The position numbers and the translations under genes were made by a program. Below, piece after piece: positions 50,297 to 58,549 of a stretch of 64,000 bases of DNA; the stretch's first letter is position 1, and the number at the start of each line of letters is the position of its first letter. The notes beneath the pieces were generated by a model. The model was given only the letters and a program-made list of their open reading frames with translations, had not been told where the DNA came from and made no database searches. Source of the DNA: an uncultured Lachnospiraceae bacterium (GTDB taxonomy: Bacteria > Bacillota > Clostridia > Lachnospirales > Lachnospiraceae); NCBI GenBank assembly GCA_910577275.1, contig CAJTMW010000001.1:62001-126000 (forward strand). Direction: 5' to 3'.

Positions 50297-51616
50297 GTGG
50301 CAACCGATTTAACCAAAGGCAACATAACTAAACATCTCATTTCATTTACCATTCCCCTGATTCTGGGAAATATTTTCCAGCTGACCTATAACGCGGTGGA
50401 TTCCATTGTCATCGGGCGTTTTGCCGGAAACGAGGCGCTGGCGGCGGTGGGAACGGCGGAGCCGGTGATGAATTTTCTGATTATGGGAATTACCGGGCTT
50501 TGCGTGGGTACTTCGGTGCTGATGAGCAATTTCTATGGGGCGGGAAAGTACGGGGATTTGAAAAAAGAGATGGGAACCTGCCTTAGAATAGGAGGCATCT
50601 TTTCCCTTCTGCTCTTTACAGGCGGACTTCTGGCGTCGGGAATCATACTGAAATTGATGCAGGTGCCGGAGGATATTCTCGACCTGTCCGTCAGTTATCT
50701 CAGGGTAATATTTATCGGTATGCCTTTTACCTGCCTTTACAATATTTACGCAGCGGCCCTGCGCAGCGTGGGAGACTCCAAAACGCCGATTCGGTTTCTG
50801 GCCTTTTCTTCCATATTAAACGGAATACTGGACGTAATTTTTGTGGCGGGCTTTGGGCTCGGGGTGTTTGGCGCCGGTCTTGCCACGGATATTGCGGAAT
50901 CCGTCTCCGCCGTTGCCTGTATGATTTATGTATTTAAAAAGGTTCCGGTTCTGCACATCAGCCGCCGTGATTTTGTGCCGGATAAGGAGTTCACAAAGAA
51001 AACCCTCCATTACGGGAGCACCACGGCGTTGCAGCAATGCGCCCAGCCTATCGGAAAGCTGGCGATACAGGGAATGGTCAATACCCTTGGCGTGAGTACC
51101 ATTGCGGCTTTTAACGCTGTGGGGAAAATCGAGGATTTTGCGCTGGTGCCGGAGAGGAGCGTTTCCACCTCCATGATGACTTTTATCGCCCAGAATGACG
51201 GTGCGGAGGAAAAGGAGCGCGTCCGCAAGGGCTTCTTTAGCGGAATGACCATTGAAACCTGTTATTTTGTCTTTATCTGTATTGTGCTTTTGCTGTTCCA
51301 CAGGCCGATGCTGTATCTGTTCAGCACAGATGAGACGATTTTAAGCGAGGGGCAGAAATATTTCTCCGTGATGGCGTTTTTTTACTTTTTCTCCGCTATG
51401 ACTAACGGGATGCAGGGATTTTTCAGGGGGAAAAAGTTTATGAAGGTATCGCTGGCGGGTTCCTTAACCCAGATTTCCGTCCGGGTGCTGTTTACCTTTC
51501 TGCTGATTGGGAGGTTTGGAATTACGGGGATTGCCTTTGCCTGTGCGGCGGGATGGATTGCCATGCTGATTCTGGTGATTGGGTACGGGGTGAGGAAGAA
51601 GGTGTGGACGAAGTAA
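50297..51616 (+). CDS. MATE-family efflux transporter
   Basis: 439 residues from GTG 50297, with 12 predicted spans. The first membrane region has IPLILGNIFQLTYNAVDSIVIGRF and the family's VSYLRVIFIGMPF and GDSKTP elements (AALRSVGDSKTP). Cation-driven export of drugs or metabolites; no substrate can be named. GTG 50297 is preferred because GGGAG lies 8 bases upstream and it opens next to the conserved TKGNITKHLISF. ATG 50258 (452 residues) is in frame but without a ribosome site and overlaps the promoter of the divergent regulator. Its placement beside lacI suggests shared control, without proof. Confidence 0.88.
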   Translation: MATDLTKGNITKHLISFTIPLILGNIFQLTYNAVDSIVIGRFAGNEALAAVGTAEPVMNFLIMGITGLCVGTSVLMSNFYGAGKYGDLKKEMGTCLRIGGIFSLLLFTGGLLASGIILKLMQVPEDILDLSVSYLRVIFIGMPFTCLYNIYAAALRSVGDSKTPIRFLAFSSILNGILDVIFVAGFGLGVFGAGLATDIAESVSAVACMIYVFKKVPVLHISRRDFVPDKEFTKKTLHYGSTTALQQCAQPIGKLAIQGMVNTLGVSTIAAFNAVGKIEDFALVPERSVSTSMMTFIAQNDGAEEKERVRKGFFSGMTIETCYFVFICIVLLLFHRPMLYLFSTDETILSEGQKYFSVMAFFYFFSAMTNGMQGFFRGKKFMKVSLAGSLTQISVRVLFTFLLIGRFGITGIAFACAAGWIAMLILVIGYGVRKKVWTK

Positions 51617-51653
51617 CGGGGAGGAGGTTATGAAATTTTAATATCTGTATCTA

Positions 51654-51681
51654 TTGAATAATGACAGAAAAAACATATAAT
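51654..51681 (+). promoter_or_regulatory. Promoter of the small ORF and GNAT pair
   Basis: TTGAAT (51654-51659), a 16-base spacer and TATAAT (51676-51681), about 40 bases before the small gene. Confidence 0.62.
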
Positions 51682-51721
51682 AATAAGTAACATAGTAAAT
51701 TACAGAAAGGAGATGTCGGAA

Positions 51722-51886
51722 ATGAAAACGTATGCAAAACCAAACATGGCGAATCTGCATGGCAGAATCGGAGAACAGATATTGAGAACGCTCCGTCAGC
51801 AAACCGTAAAGTCAGATGACAATATACGGAAAGCGGCAGATGAATGCAAGGCAAGAATTCTGGCCGACAGGTCAAATGGGAAATAA
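51722..51886 (+). CDS. Small protein (54 residues) coupled to a GNAT enzyme
   Basis: Begins MKTYAKPNMANLHGRIGE and continues as a charged, probably helical chain ending RILADRSNGK. AAAGGAG lies 9 bases before the ATG and a good promoter lies upstream, so it is likely translated. It overlaps the acetyltransferase gene by 11 bases. No ribbon-helix-helix motif or other known domain is clear. The layout (small protein first, overlapping GNAT second) is like that of GNAT toxin-antitoxin pairs, but a simple accessory role is equally possible. Confidence 0.65.
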   Translation: MKTYAKPNMANLHGRIGEQILRTLRQQTVKSDDNIRKAADECKARILADRSNGK

Positions 51887-52472
51887 ATTAATAGATAATG
51901 AAATTTTTTATTGCGAACCACTCCTTGCAGATGAAGAAAATCTTCGGCTGATTCAGAAGTTTCATGTTTCGGCGGAAACAGGGCTGGGGCTTGAGATGTA
52001 TTTAAAAAGACAGGCTGTATCTGATGAAATGGCGCATGAAGCAAGAACCTATCTGGTAAAAGATAATGTTTCAAATGAAATTGTCGGATATTTTTCATTA
52101 AAGACAGGTCTGGTTGCTTCAAGGAAAAAATGGACTGTTTTTCAAGTTGAAATCGACTCGCTTCCGGCCGTCGAACTGGCAAATTTTGCAGTAAACAGTA
52201 CATATAAAGCGGCACATAAGGAGCAGAAAGGGATTGGAAGTATTATTTTTCTTGATTTTGTACTGCCAACTATAAAAATGGCGGCTGAAAGAGTTGGAAT
52301 ATGTATTATTTATATTTTTGCATTGCCATATAGTAATTTGATAAAATATTATGAAACCTTAAATTTCAGGCGTCTTGGCAAGGCTGAGGAAGCCTTTATT
52401 CACAGAAATTATAAGCCACGCTATGATGAGGGATGCATTTTTATGAGCAGACCCTTATACACACAAGACTAA
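51876..52472 (+). CDS. GNAT-family acetyltransferase-like protein
   Basis: 198 residues. Acetyl-CoA loop HKEQKGIGSIIFLDFVLP (Q-x-x-G-x-G type) near residues 115-132, then the strand ICIIYIFALP and the helix NLIKYYETLNFRRLG that closes the GNAT fold. The N-terminal half has YLVKDNVSNEIVGYFSLKTG, the beta strand before the cofactor site. Start ATG 51876 follows no clear ribosome site of its own, so translation probably depends on the overlapping 54-residue gene. The stop overlaps the end of the opposite AraC gene by 4 bases. AT-rich relative to flanks. Confidence 0.82.
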   Translation: MGNKLIDNEIFYCEPLLADEENLRLIQKFHVSAETGLGLEMYLKRQAVSDEMAHEARTYLVKDNVSNEIVGYFSLKTGLVASRKKWTVFQVEIDSLPAVELANFAVNSTYKAAHKEQKGIGSIIFLDFVLPTIKMAAERVGICIIYIFALPYSNLIKYYETLNFRRLGKAEEAFIHRNYKPRYDEGCIFMSRPLYTQD

Positions 52473-53242
52473 CGAATCCTTTCTCTGATTTGTTCCCTGT
52501 ACTGCATAGGGGAAATCCCTTCTAACTGATGAAATACCCGGCAGAAATAGTTGCTGTTGGGATAGCCGACAAATGAGGCAATATCCGCCACGGTCAGATT
52601 ATGAAAGCGCAGCATATTCTTTGCAAGGGAAATCCGGGACCTTTTGATATACTGTATGGTAGTGTATCCTGTCTCTTTTTTCAAAATCCGGTTTACGTAG
52701 GTTGCGGAAAAATGAACGGCGTCTGCAATCCGGTAAAGAGAAAGCTCATCCCTGATATGCAGATAAATATAGTCGGTAATCTGCGAGACGGCTTCGCTGT
52801 AATGCATGTTATTATATTCACCGGCATAGAAGCAGTATGCTTCGATAATCCTGTGCAGAATCTGTTCTTCCTGTAAATATTCTATCGGCGCTTCCTTTAT
52901 CAGAATACCCATATGGGTTGCTATAATATGGAGATAAATCACAGGTATCTGAGAGGAGAGAAGGGCGACCCGGAGCATGGAATTTAAGTTAAGTCCGATG
53001 GCGCGCAGCTGCTCGTCCGGTTTGGAAGGCAGCCTTCTTAGCATATCTTCACATTCTGTGGAACTGTCAAACAGTTGTTCCATCACCTGAACGGCCTGCC
53101 GGTAATTGCCGGCCATAACATGGGCAATCAGTTCTTTTTCCAGAGAATAACGTGATAAAACAGCCTCTGTGCTGACAATAGCTTCCCGTTTGATAATAGC
53201 TTCCTGATTCTCAAGCAGAAAGCTTCTTTCGTCATATTTCAT
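52469..53242 (-). CDS. AraC-family transcriptional regulator
   Basis: 257 residues. The C-terminal 100 residues hold two helix-turn-helix units: SLYRIADAVHFSATYVNRILK and LTVADIASFVGYPNSNYFCRVFHQLEG, ending in the usual SPMQYRE. The N-terminal part is helical and is not the cupin sugar domain of AraC itself. Start ATG at 53242 is preferred (AAGGTG 9 bases upstream); GTG at 53254 is in frame. It is divergent from the symporter and GH88 genes and probably activates them. Confidence 0.9.
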   Translation of the reverse strand: MKYDERSFLLENQEAIIKREAIVSTEAVLSRYSLEKELIAHVMAGNYRQAVQVMEQLFDSSTECEDMLRRLPSKPDEQLRAIGLNLNSMLRVALLSSQIPVIYLHIIATHMGILIKEAPIEYLQEEQILHRIIEAYCFYAGEYNNMHYSEAVSQITDYIYLHIRDELSLYRIADAVHFSATYVNRILKKETGYTTIQYIKRSRISLAKNMLRFHNLTVADIASFVGYPNSNYFCRVFHQLEGISPMQYREQIRERIR

Positions 53243-53325
53243 ATCCTGCCGCACCTTAGTTTCTGAAATGTGTTAAAATGTGCTACTCCCGGTTCCTTTT
53301 GTGACTGATAATTTCGGCGGAATTT

Positions 53326-53343
53326 TGCTATAATTTGCGCAAA
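53326..53343 (+). promoter_or_regulatory. Extended -10 promoter with 10-bp palindrome before the symporter
   Basis: TGCTATAAT (53326-53334) is a perfect extended -10; no good -35 precedes it, as expected for an activator-dependent promoter. It is followed by TTTGCGCAAA (53334-53343), a perfect 10-bp palindrome that could be an operator. Confidence 0.6.
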
Positions 53344-53471
53344 GATTCAAATACGGATTTTTCGGGTATTTGCTACATCTAGCATACCACAAATTGTAAT
53401 GAGATAAAAGAGAATAGGAGAGATATAAAATCACGGCCATGATATTTATATAGAAAAAGGAGAAAGGTATT

Positions 53472-53507
53472 ATGCCCTGTAGCGGCAAAACAAAGGAGAA
53501 GAAATGA
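53472..53507 (+). CDS. Possible 11-residue leader peptide
   Basis: ATG 53472 with AAAAAGGAG upstream encodes MPCSGKTKEKK, and its TGA overlaps the symporter ATG (ATGA at 53504-53507). The symporter's own ribosome site lies inside this mini-gene. Could serve translational coupling; may also be chance. Confidence 0.4.
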   Translation: MPCSGKTKEKK

Positions 53508-54922
53508 GTTCAAACCAAAAAAATCAAAGTGTGCCTCCGTTTGGTATAAAAGATAAAATCGGATATATGATGGGAGATTTCGGGAATGATTTTACGTTTC
53601 TCTTTGCACAGATGTATCTGATGGTTTTCTGTACGGATGTACTTGGAATCGGAGCCGGAATTGTAGGTATTATACTGATGTCTGCGCGTATTGTGGATGC
53701 GTTTACGGATGCGGGGATGGGGCGAATCTGCGATATCGCAAAGCCTACCAAAGACGGACGTTTCCGCGTATGGATTAAGCGGATGGCGGTTCCTATGGGA
53801 TTAAGCAGTATGCTGATTTATATGTATTGGGTAAAGGATTTTCCTGACACAATGAAAATTGTATGGGTATTTGTCACCTATATTTTGTGGGGGAGTTTTT
53901 TCTATACTGCCTGCAACATCCCTTACGGAAGCATGTCGTCAGTGATTACCAATGATGCAAAAGAGAGAGCCTCTCTGTCTGTATTCCGAACGGTGGGGGC
54001 GGTGATGGCCGGGATGATTATCGGAATGGTGACGCCACAGCTTGTATACCGCGCGAATGAGGCGGGGCAGCAGGTGATTATCCCTGAGAGAGTGACGCTT
54101 GTGGCTGTGATTTACGGTATACTGGCAATTATATTTTATCTGGGATGCTTTAAGCTTACCACGGAAAGAGTACAGATTCAGGTAGATAAGGATGCGAAGA
54201 AAGGACCGGGAATCGGAGAGACCTTAAAGCAGCTTGTAAGCTGTGGGCCTTTGCTGGTAGTAATTGGAGTTGCGCTTTTATTATTAATCGGGAGCCTGCT
54301 TACAAGTACAATGAATACCTACCTGTACAAGGATTACTTTAACAATACGTCAGTGATGGCTCTTGCAAGCCTCACCTCCACCCTTGCCATGCTGCTCATG
54401 GCGCCCTTTGCCACAAAGCTGGCCGGAAAATTCGGTAAAAAGGAAGTGTGCTCCGCGGGAATGCTGCTTGCCACAGTTATGTTTTTACTCCTGTGGGTAT
54501 TAAAGGTGAAATCGCCGATGGCTTTTATAGCAATGCTTTTTGTAAGCAATGTGGGAATGGGAATCCAGAGTATGCTTACCTGGGCTTTTATCGGTGACGT
54601 AATCGACTATCAGGAGATTAAAACGGGGACGCGCTGCGACGGAACGGTGTATGCAATTTACTCCTTTTCAAGAAAGCTGGCACAGGCGGCGGCAGGCGGT
54701 CTGGGAGGATTTGTGCTTGTGGCGATTGGTTATGTCAGCTCCACGGAAGGGATTGCGCAGACAGACAGCGTGAAGGCCGGAATCTATAATTGTTCTACCC
54801 TTCTTCCGGGAGTCTGTTATCTGGTAGTATTTCTTTTACTGGCTTTCGTTTATCCTCTGGGGAAAAAGAAGGTGGATGAAAATACCAGAATACTGGCGGA
54901 GAGACGGCAGGCGCAGAAATAA
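53504..54922 (+). CDS. GPH-family sugar:cation symporter (MelB-like)
   Basis: 472 residues with 12 spans. GYMMGDFGNDFTFLFAQMYL and the loop RIVDAFTDAGMGRICDIAKPTKDGRFRVWI are GPH signatures, with Asp residues in the first helices that bind the cation and sugar. The family carries glycosides, pentosides and hexuronides. With the GH88 hydrolase 25 bases downstream and AraC upstream, the likely cargo is an unsaturated uronyl oligosaccharide (inference). ATG follows AAAGGAGAAGA. Confidence 0.92.
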   Translation: MSSNQKNQSVPPFGIKDKIGYMMGDFGNDFTFLFAQMYLMVFCTDVLGIGAGIVGIILMSARIVDAFTDAGMGRICDIAKPTKDGRFRVWIKRMAVPMGLSSMLIYMYWVKDFPDTMKIVWVFVTYILWGSFFYTACNIPYGSMSSVITNDAKERASLSVFRTVGAVMAGMIIGMVTPQLVYRANEAGQQVIIPERVTLVAVIYGILAIIFYLGCFKLTTERVQIQVDKDAKKGPGIGETLKQLVSCGPLLVVIGVALLLLIGSLLTSTMNTYLYKDYFNNTSVMALASLTSTLAMLLMAPFATKLAGKFGKKEVCSAGMLLATVMFLLLWVLKVKSPMAFIAMLFVSNVGMGIQSMLTWAFIGDVIDYQEIKTGTRCDGTVYAIYSFSRKLAQAAAGGLGGFVLVAIGYVSSTEGIAQTDSVKAGIYNCSTLLPGVCYLVVFLLLAFVYPLGKKKVDENTRILAERRQAQK

Positions 54923-54947
54923 CGCGGAAAAAAAGAGGAAAACGAAA

Positions 54948-56132
54948 ATGATATATGAAAAACTTACATTAAAGGAGCAGGGCTGGGCTGCCGAAACGGA
55001 AAAAAAGATTGACGAAAAGTTAAAGGCAGTAAGAGAGCGCTCTGAAAAGAAAATTCCGTCGGAGGCAAAAGACGGCGTGCATGATGATAAGAAAGCCATG
55101 GAAGGCCCTTCGGGCATGACGCGGACTTTCTGGACCAACGGCTTCTGGGCGGGAATGCTCTGGCAGATGTACCATGCAACAAAAGATGAGCGTTATGCAG
55201 AGATTGCAAGGTACACGGAAAGCGTTTTAAACCCGTGCCTTCTGGAAATTGAAAGCCATGATATCGGATATCTGTGGCTCCCGACCTCCGTTCTGAATTA
55301 CAAGATTACCGGAAACGAACAGGCAAAAGCGGACGGACTTACGGCGGCAAAGTGGCTTGCGGGGCGTTTTAATCCGGCCTGCGGCTTTATCCGGGCATGG
55401 GGCAGCGGAAACGAAGCGCTTCCTCTTGTGAAAGATGCGCCGCCGATTCATATTGCAGGCGCAACAATTATCGACTGTATGCTGAATCTTCCGCTGCTTT
55501 ACTGGGCGTCCGAGACCTCGGGAGATGCACGCTTTCGTCTGATTGCCGAGGAACATGCGTTTACTACCATGAAATATTTCGTGCGCGGGGACGGAAGTGT
55601 GATTCATATCGGGGAATTTGACCCCGTAAGCGGAGAATTTGTCACAGACCACGGCGGGCAGGGATATGGAAAAGGTTCCGCCTGGACAAGAGGGCAGGCA
55701 TGGGGGCTTTATGGCTTTACCGCCAGCTATAAACATACCAGAAGACCGGAATTCCTTGAGACGGCGCAAAAAATTGCCGGATATTTCATAGCCCATATTC
55801 CGGAGGACGGGCTTATTCCGTCAGATTTCTGTCAGCCCAAAGAGCCTCATGTGCAGGATGATATCGGCGCATGTGCTGCGGCCTGCGGCCTGCTTGAGCT
55901 GTCAGAACTTGTGCCGGAGGAAGAGGGCGCTGTGTACCTGAATGCGGCGGTAAAAATGCTGCAGGCAATTAACGAAAGCAGCGCGGACTGGAATCCTGAT
56001 ACGGACGGAATCACACAAAACGGAACGGCGGGATATCATCTGCCCGGCAGAAATCAAAACTATATTTATGCAGACTATTTCTTTGTTGAGGCAATATTGA
56101 AGCTGTTGGGAAAAGATGTGTTTGTGTGGTGA
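54948..56132 (+). CDS. Glycoside hydrolase family 88 (unsaturated glucuronyl hydrolase)
   Basis: 394 residues, all-helical toroid. Conserved blocks: TNGFWAGMLWQMYHAT, ESHDIGYLWL and IDCMLNLPLLYWASE, with the two Asp positions used in catalysis in this family, and GSAWTRGQAWGLYGFTASY. These enzymes remove the unsaturated uronic acid from the non-reducing end of oligosaccharides made by polysaccharide lyases, by hydrating the double bond. No signal peptide, so it is cytoplasmic and acts on sugar imported by the adjacent symporter. The freed uronate derivative could reach KDG and the kdgK step. GH105 is a relative; the motifs fit GH88 better. ATG 54948 with AGAGG. Confidence 0.88.
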   Translation: MIYEKLTLKEQGWAAETEKKIDEKLKAVRERSEKKIPSEAKDGVHDDKKAMEGPSGMTRTFWTNGFWAGMLWQMYHATKDERYAEIARYTESVLNPCLLEIESHDIGYLWLPTSVLNYKITGNEQAKADGLTAAKWLAGRFNPACGFIRAWGSGNEALPLVKDAPPIHIAGATIIDCMLNLPLLYWASETSGDARFRLIAEEHAFTTMKYFVRGDGSVIHIGEFDPVSGEFVTDHGGQGYGKGSAWTRGQAWGLYGFTASYKHTRRPEFLETAQKIAGYFIAHIPEDGLIPSDFCQPKEPHVQDDIGACAAACGLLELSELVPEEEGAVYLNAAVKMLQAINESSADWNPDTDGITQNGTAGYHLPGRNQNYIYADYFFVEAILKLLGKDVFVW

Positions 56133-56177
56133 TAAAGGTAAAATTTAGCAGTTTGCCTGAAATTAAAATTAATTAAC

Positions 56178-56230
56178 TTGACATATATATGACGCCTTGT
56201 TATTCTTTAAGGGTAACAAAGTGTCATATA
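56178..56230 (+). promoter_or_regulatory. blaI promoter with long imperfect dyad
   Basis: TTGACA (56178-56183), a 17-base spacer and TATTCT (56201-56206). A 17-bp inverted repeat with two mismatches spans 56186-56202 and 56214-56230; the outer ends are ATATATGAC and GTCATATAT. Two such half-sites flank the promoter, as expected for autorepression by a BlaI dimer pair. Confidence 0.68.
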
Positions 56231-56294
56231 TTGTTTTGCAGGTATATTTCACCACTTAAAGCGATGGCAGCAGTACAGAAAGGAGGGAATTAGC

Positions 56295-56669
56295 ATGACC
56301 AGACAAATATCAGATGCCGAATTTGAAATCATGAAGGTCGTCTGGGAAAACAAAGAGGGACCGACATTTTTCGCCGGTCTGACAGAGGAACTGGCAAAAA
56401 GGGGTAAACCCTGGCAGAAAAATACCCTGATTACCCTTTTAAACCGGCTTGTCAGCAAAGGTTTTTTGAAAGCCAGGAAAATCGGGCGATGTAACGAGTA
56501 TACGCCGCTGGTATCAGAAACGGAATATCAGCAGGCGCAGACCAGAAAGCTTCTGGATAAAATTTACGGAGGAGACGTAAAGGGGCTTGTGACCAATCTG
56601 GTTTCAGGCGATATGCTGTCCGATGACGAATATGCCGAACTAAAAAAAATACTGGAAGGGCAGGAATAA
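56295..56669 (+). CDS. blaI: BlaI/MecI-family repressor
   Basis: 124 residues, family length. A winged helix (ISDAEFEIMKVVWENKEGPTFF, TLITLLNRLVSKGFLKARKI) followed by a C-terminal dimerisation and cleavage region. In BlaI the partner BlaR1 protease cleaves in this second half when an antibiotic is sensed. ATG follows AAAGGAGGG. Directly upstream of the M56 gene (2 bases). No beta-lactamase gene is in the window, so the regulon is unknown. Confidence 0.92.
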   Translation: MTRQISDAEFEIMKVVWENKEGPTFFAGLTEELAKRGKPWQKNTLITLLNRLVSKGFLKARKIGRCNEYTPLVSETEYQQAQTRKLLDKIYGGDVKGLVTNLVSGDMLSDDEYAELKKILEGQE

Positions 56670-56671
56670 GA

Positions 56672-58492
56672 ATGGATACGGTTTTAAAAACGGTTCTGTC
56701 CATGTCGCTTTCCGGCTCTCTGCTTATTCTTGCTTTTTTGGCGGCAAAACCATTTTTGAAGGATAAAATCAGCAGGCAATGGCAGTACTACATCTGGCTT
56801 ATTGTGATACTGCGGCTGCTGGTTCCTTTTGAGCCGGAAATCAGTTTGATGGGGAGAGTCCGGCAGTCAGTTGACTCTTTTTATCTTTGGGAGAGTGAGG
56901 GGGAAGCCGGCAAAGATGCCCCTTTGTCTGGGCTGAAAGGTCTTTCTGATGCTTCCGACAGCAATATCATTGACAATGCCGACAGCAATACCATTGACAG
57001 TGCCAATAGCATTACCAATGGCATGAATCTTGTTGAGAACAGAGCAGGACAAGGCGGGGAAACGGCGGACAGACCGGGAATATTGAAAGACGGAGGAAAG
57101 CGGCTTTGGGAGCAGATGATATTATTGTCAGGCTATCTTTGGGCGGTCTGGCTGACGGCCGGAGCAGGGCTTTTGATTCGAAAGGCGACGATGTACCAGA
57201 GCTTTATAAGATACGTGAAGGCAGGGGCGGTTCCTGTTTCCGACATTGAAATTCTGGAGAGACTCTCCGTCCTTACAGAGCAGGAACACATTGGCAGGCC
57301 GGTGGAGCTTTGGCTCAATCCGCTGATTTCCTCGCCAATGCTGACGGGATTGTTCCGCCCCTGTATCATACTGCTGGATATGGATGTTCCTGAGAAAAAT
57401 TTCCGGTACATTGTACTCCATGAACTGACCCACTATAAACGGCGGGATATTGTTTACAAATGGCTGGTACAGCTTGTGGTTTGTCTGCACTGGTTCAATC
57501 CCCTTGTGCATCTCATGAGCCGGGAAATTGAAAAGGCATGTGAATTTTCCTGTGACGAAGCGGTTCTTGCAAAAACAGGTTCCGGCAATGCAAAGGGCTA
57601 TGGGGAAACCCTTCTTGACGCAATGGCGTCAGCGGGAAAACGCGCAGGAAATTCCGGCGCGGTTACCTTAAGTGAAAACAGGGAATTATTGAAAGCGAGG
57701 TTAAAAGCAATTATGAATTACAGGAAAAAATCAAAAATAACGGCGGTCCTGACGGGCGCGCTTACGTTGGGGATAATTTCAGGTACATTTTTGATTGGCG
57801 TTTATCCTGTTGAGGCGGCGCCGGCTTTTGCAGAAGAAAATGTGTTCGCCACGTCCGGCAAAAACAAAGAGACGGCTTTTGCTCAGGTACAGAAGTATTA
57901 CGAAGCCGGAAGCATTCCTTTATTTGACATTGCCTTTTCCCGGATGGAGGAGGAGCAGCAGGAAGAATGGCTTGACAAAATCTATGAGGATGGAAACGTC
58001 AGCTTCTTTTCTGTGATAAGGTATTTGCAGGTTGACAGCGCTGTAGTACAGCGTTTTGCCGAAAAGGCTTACGCGGATTCTTCAGCGTCGTTTTTTTCCA
58101 TCGCTACCGGTTGCATGAGTGAGGATGCGCTTGAAGCGTGGCTGGAACGGGCCCTTGAGGACGAGAATATCAAATTCCAGTCTATTCTGTATGAAAAGCT
58201 GGACAGGGAGGAGGAGCTGGATGCTCTGGAAGCGGAGCTGACGGCGCGGCAGCAAAAGGAATATGAGTCTTTTGGTATCATAATGGACGGGAAAATCTGC
58301 TATTATGAGAATCAACGAGTTCATGTTTTTCTGGATATCAGAGCGAACAGGTCATTTTACACGCTGAATATCGACCCGCAGGGGACCGTCAGTATCAGGG
58401 TCAGCCGGAATCAGAAGGATGAAATTGAGGGCGTTGCCTATATGACTGACGAGGAAGTGGAGGAGCTTTTGACGGACAAAGCGGAGGAGTAA
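56672..58492 (+). CDS. BlaR1-like M56 membrane metallopeptidase with repeat tail
   Basis: 606 residues. About four membrane spans; the zinc site HELTH is at residues 250-254, followed by FSCDEAVL with the third ligand region. After a last span near 350-375 the outside tail does not contain a penicillin-binding domain. Instead residues 409-525 hold four related units of about 29 residues, each with an acidic/aromatic start and an FFS or FD core: YYEAGSIPLFDIAF, YEDGNVSFFSVI, YADSSASFFSIA, LEDENIKFQSIL. A second feature is a 24-base tandem repeat coding DSN-rich sequence (residues 96-111) in the first outside loop. The sensed signal is unknown. Confidence 0.86.
   Translation: MDTVLKTVLSMSLSGSLLILAFLAAKPFLKDKISRQWQYYIWLIVILRLLVPFEPEISLMGRVRQSVDSFYLWESEGEAGKDAPLSGLKGLSDASDSNIIDNADSNTIDSANSITNGMNLVENRAGQGGETADRPGILKDGGKRLWEQMILLSGYLWAVWLTAGAGLLIRKATMYQSFIRYVKAGAVPVSDIEILERLSVLTEQEHIGRPVELWLNPLISSPMLTGLFRPCIILLDMDVPEKNFRYIVLHELTHYKRRDIVYKWLVQLVVCLHWFNPLVHLMSREIEKACEFSCDEAVLAKTGSGNAKGYGETLLDAMASAGKRAGNSGAVTLSENRELLKARLKAIMNYRKKSKITAVLTGALTLGIISGTFLIGVYPVEAAPAFAEENVFATSGKNKETAFAQVQKYYEAGSIPLFDIAFSRMEEEQQEEWLDKIYEDGNVSFFSVIRYLQVDSAVVQRFAEKAYADSSASFFSIATGCMSEDALEAWLERALEDENIKFQSILYEKLDREEELDALEAELTARQQKEYESFGIIMDGKICYYENQRVHVFLDIRANRSFYTLNIDPQGTVSIRVSRNQKDEIEGVAYMTDEEVEELLTDKAEE
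56957..57004 (+). repeat. 24-bp tandem repeat in the M56 gene
   Basis: Two in-frame units (56957-56980 and 56981-57004) and a degenerate third, coding DSNIIDNA, DSNTIDSA and NSITNG. Confidence 0.85.
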
Positions 58493-58549
58493 AATACCAG
58501 ACAGAAAGGAGATATTTTACTCTTGCCGCGAAAGCCGGTATTTACTATT

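Noticed and set aside
51618..51641. Strong GGGGAGGAGG ribosome site followed by ATG AAA TTT TAA after the MATE gene
   Set aside because: Encodes only two residues. Probably a relic or chance; no further frame follows.
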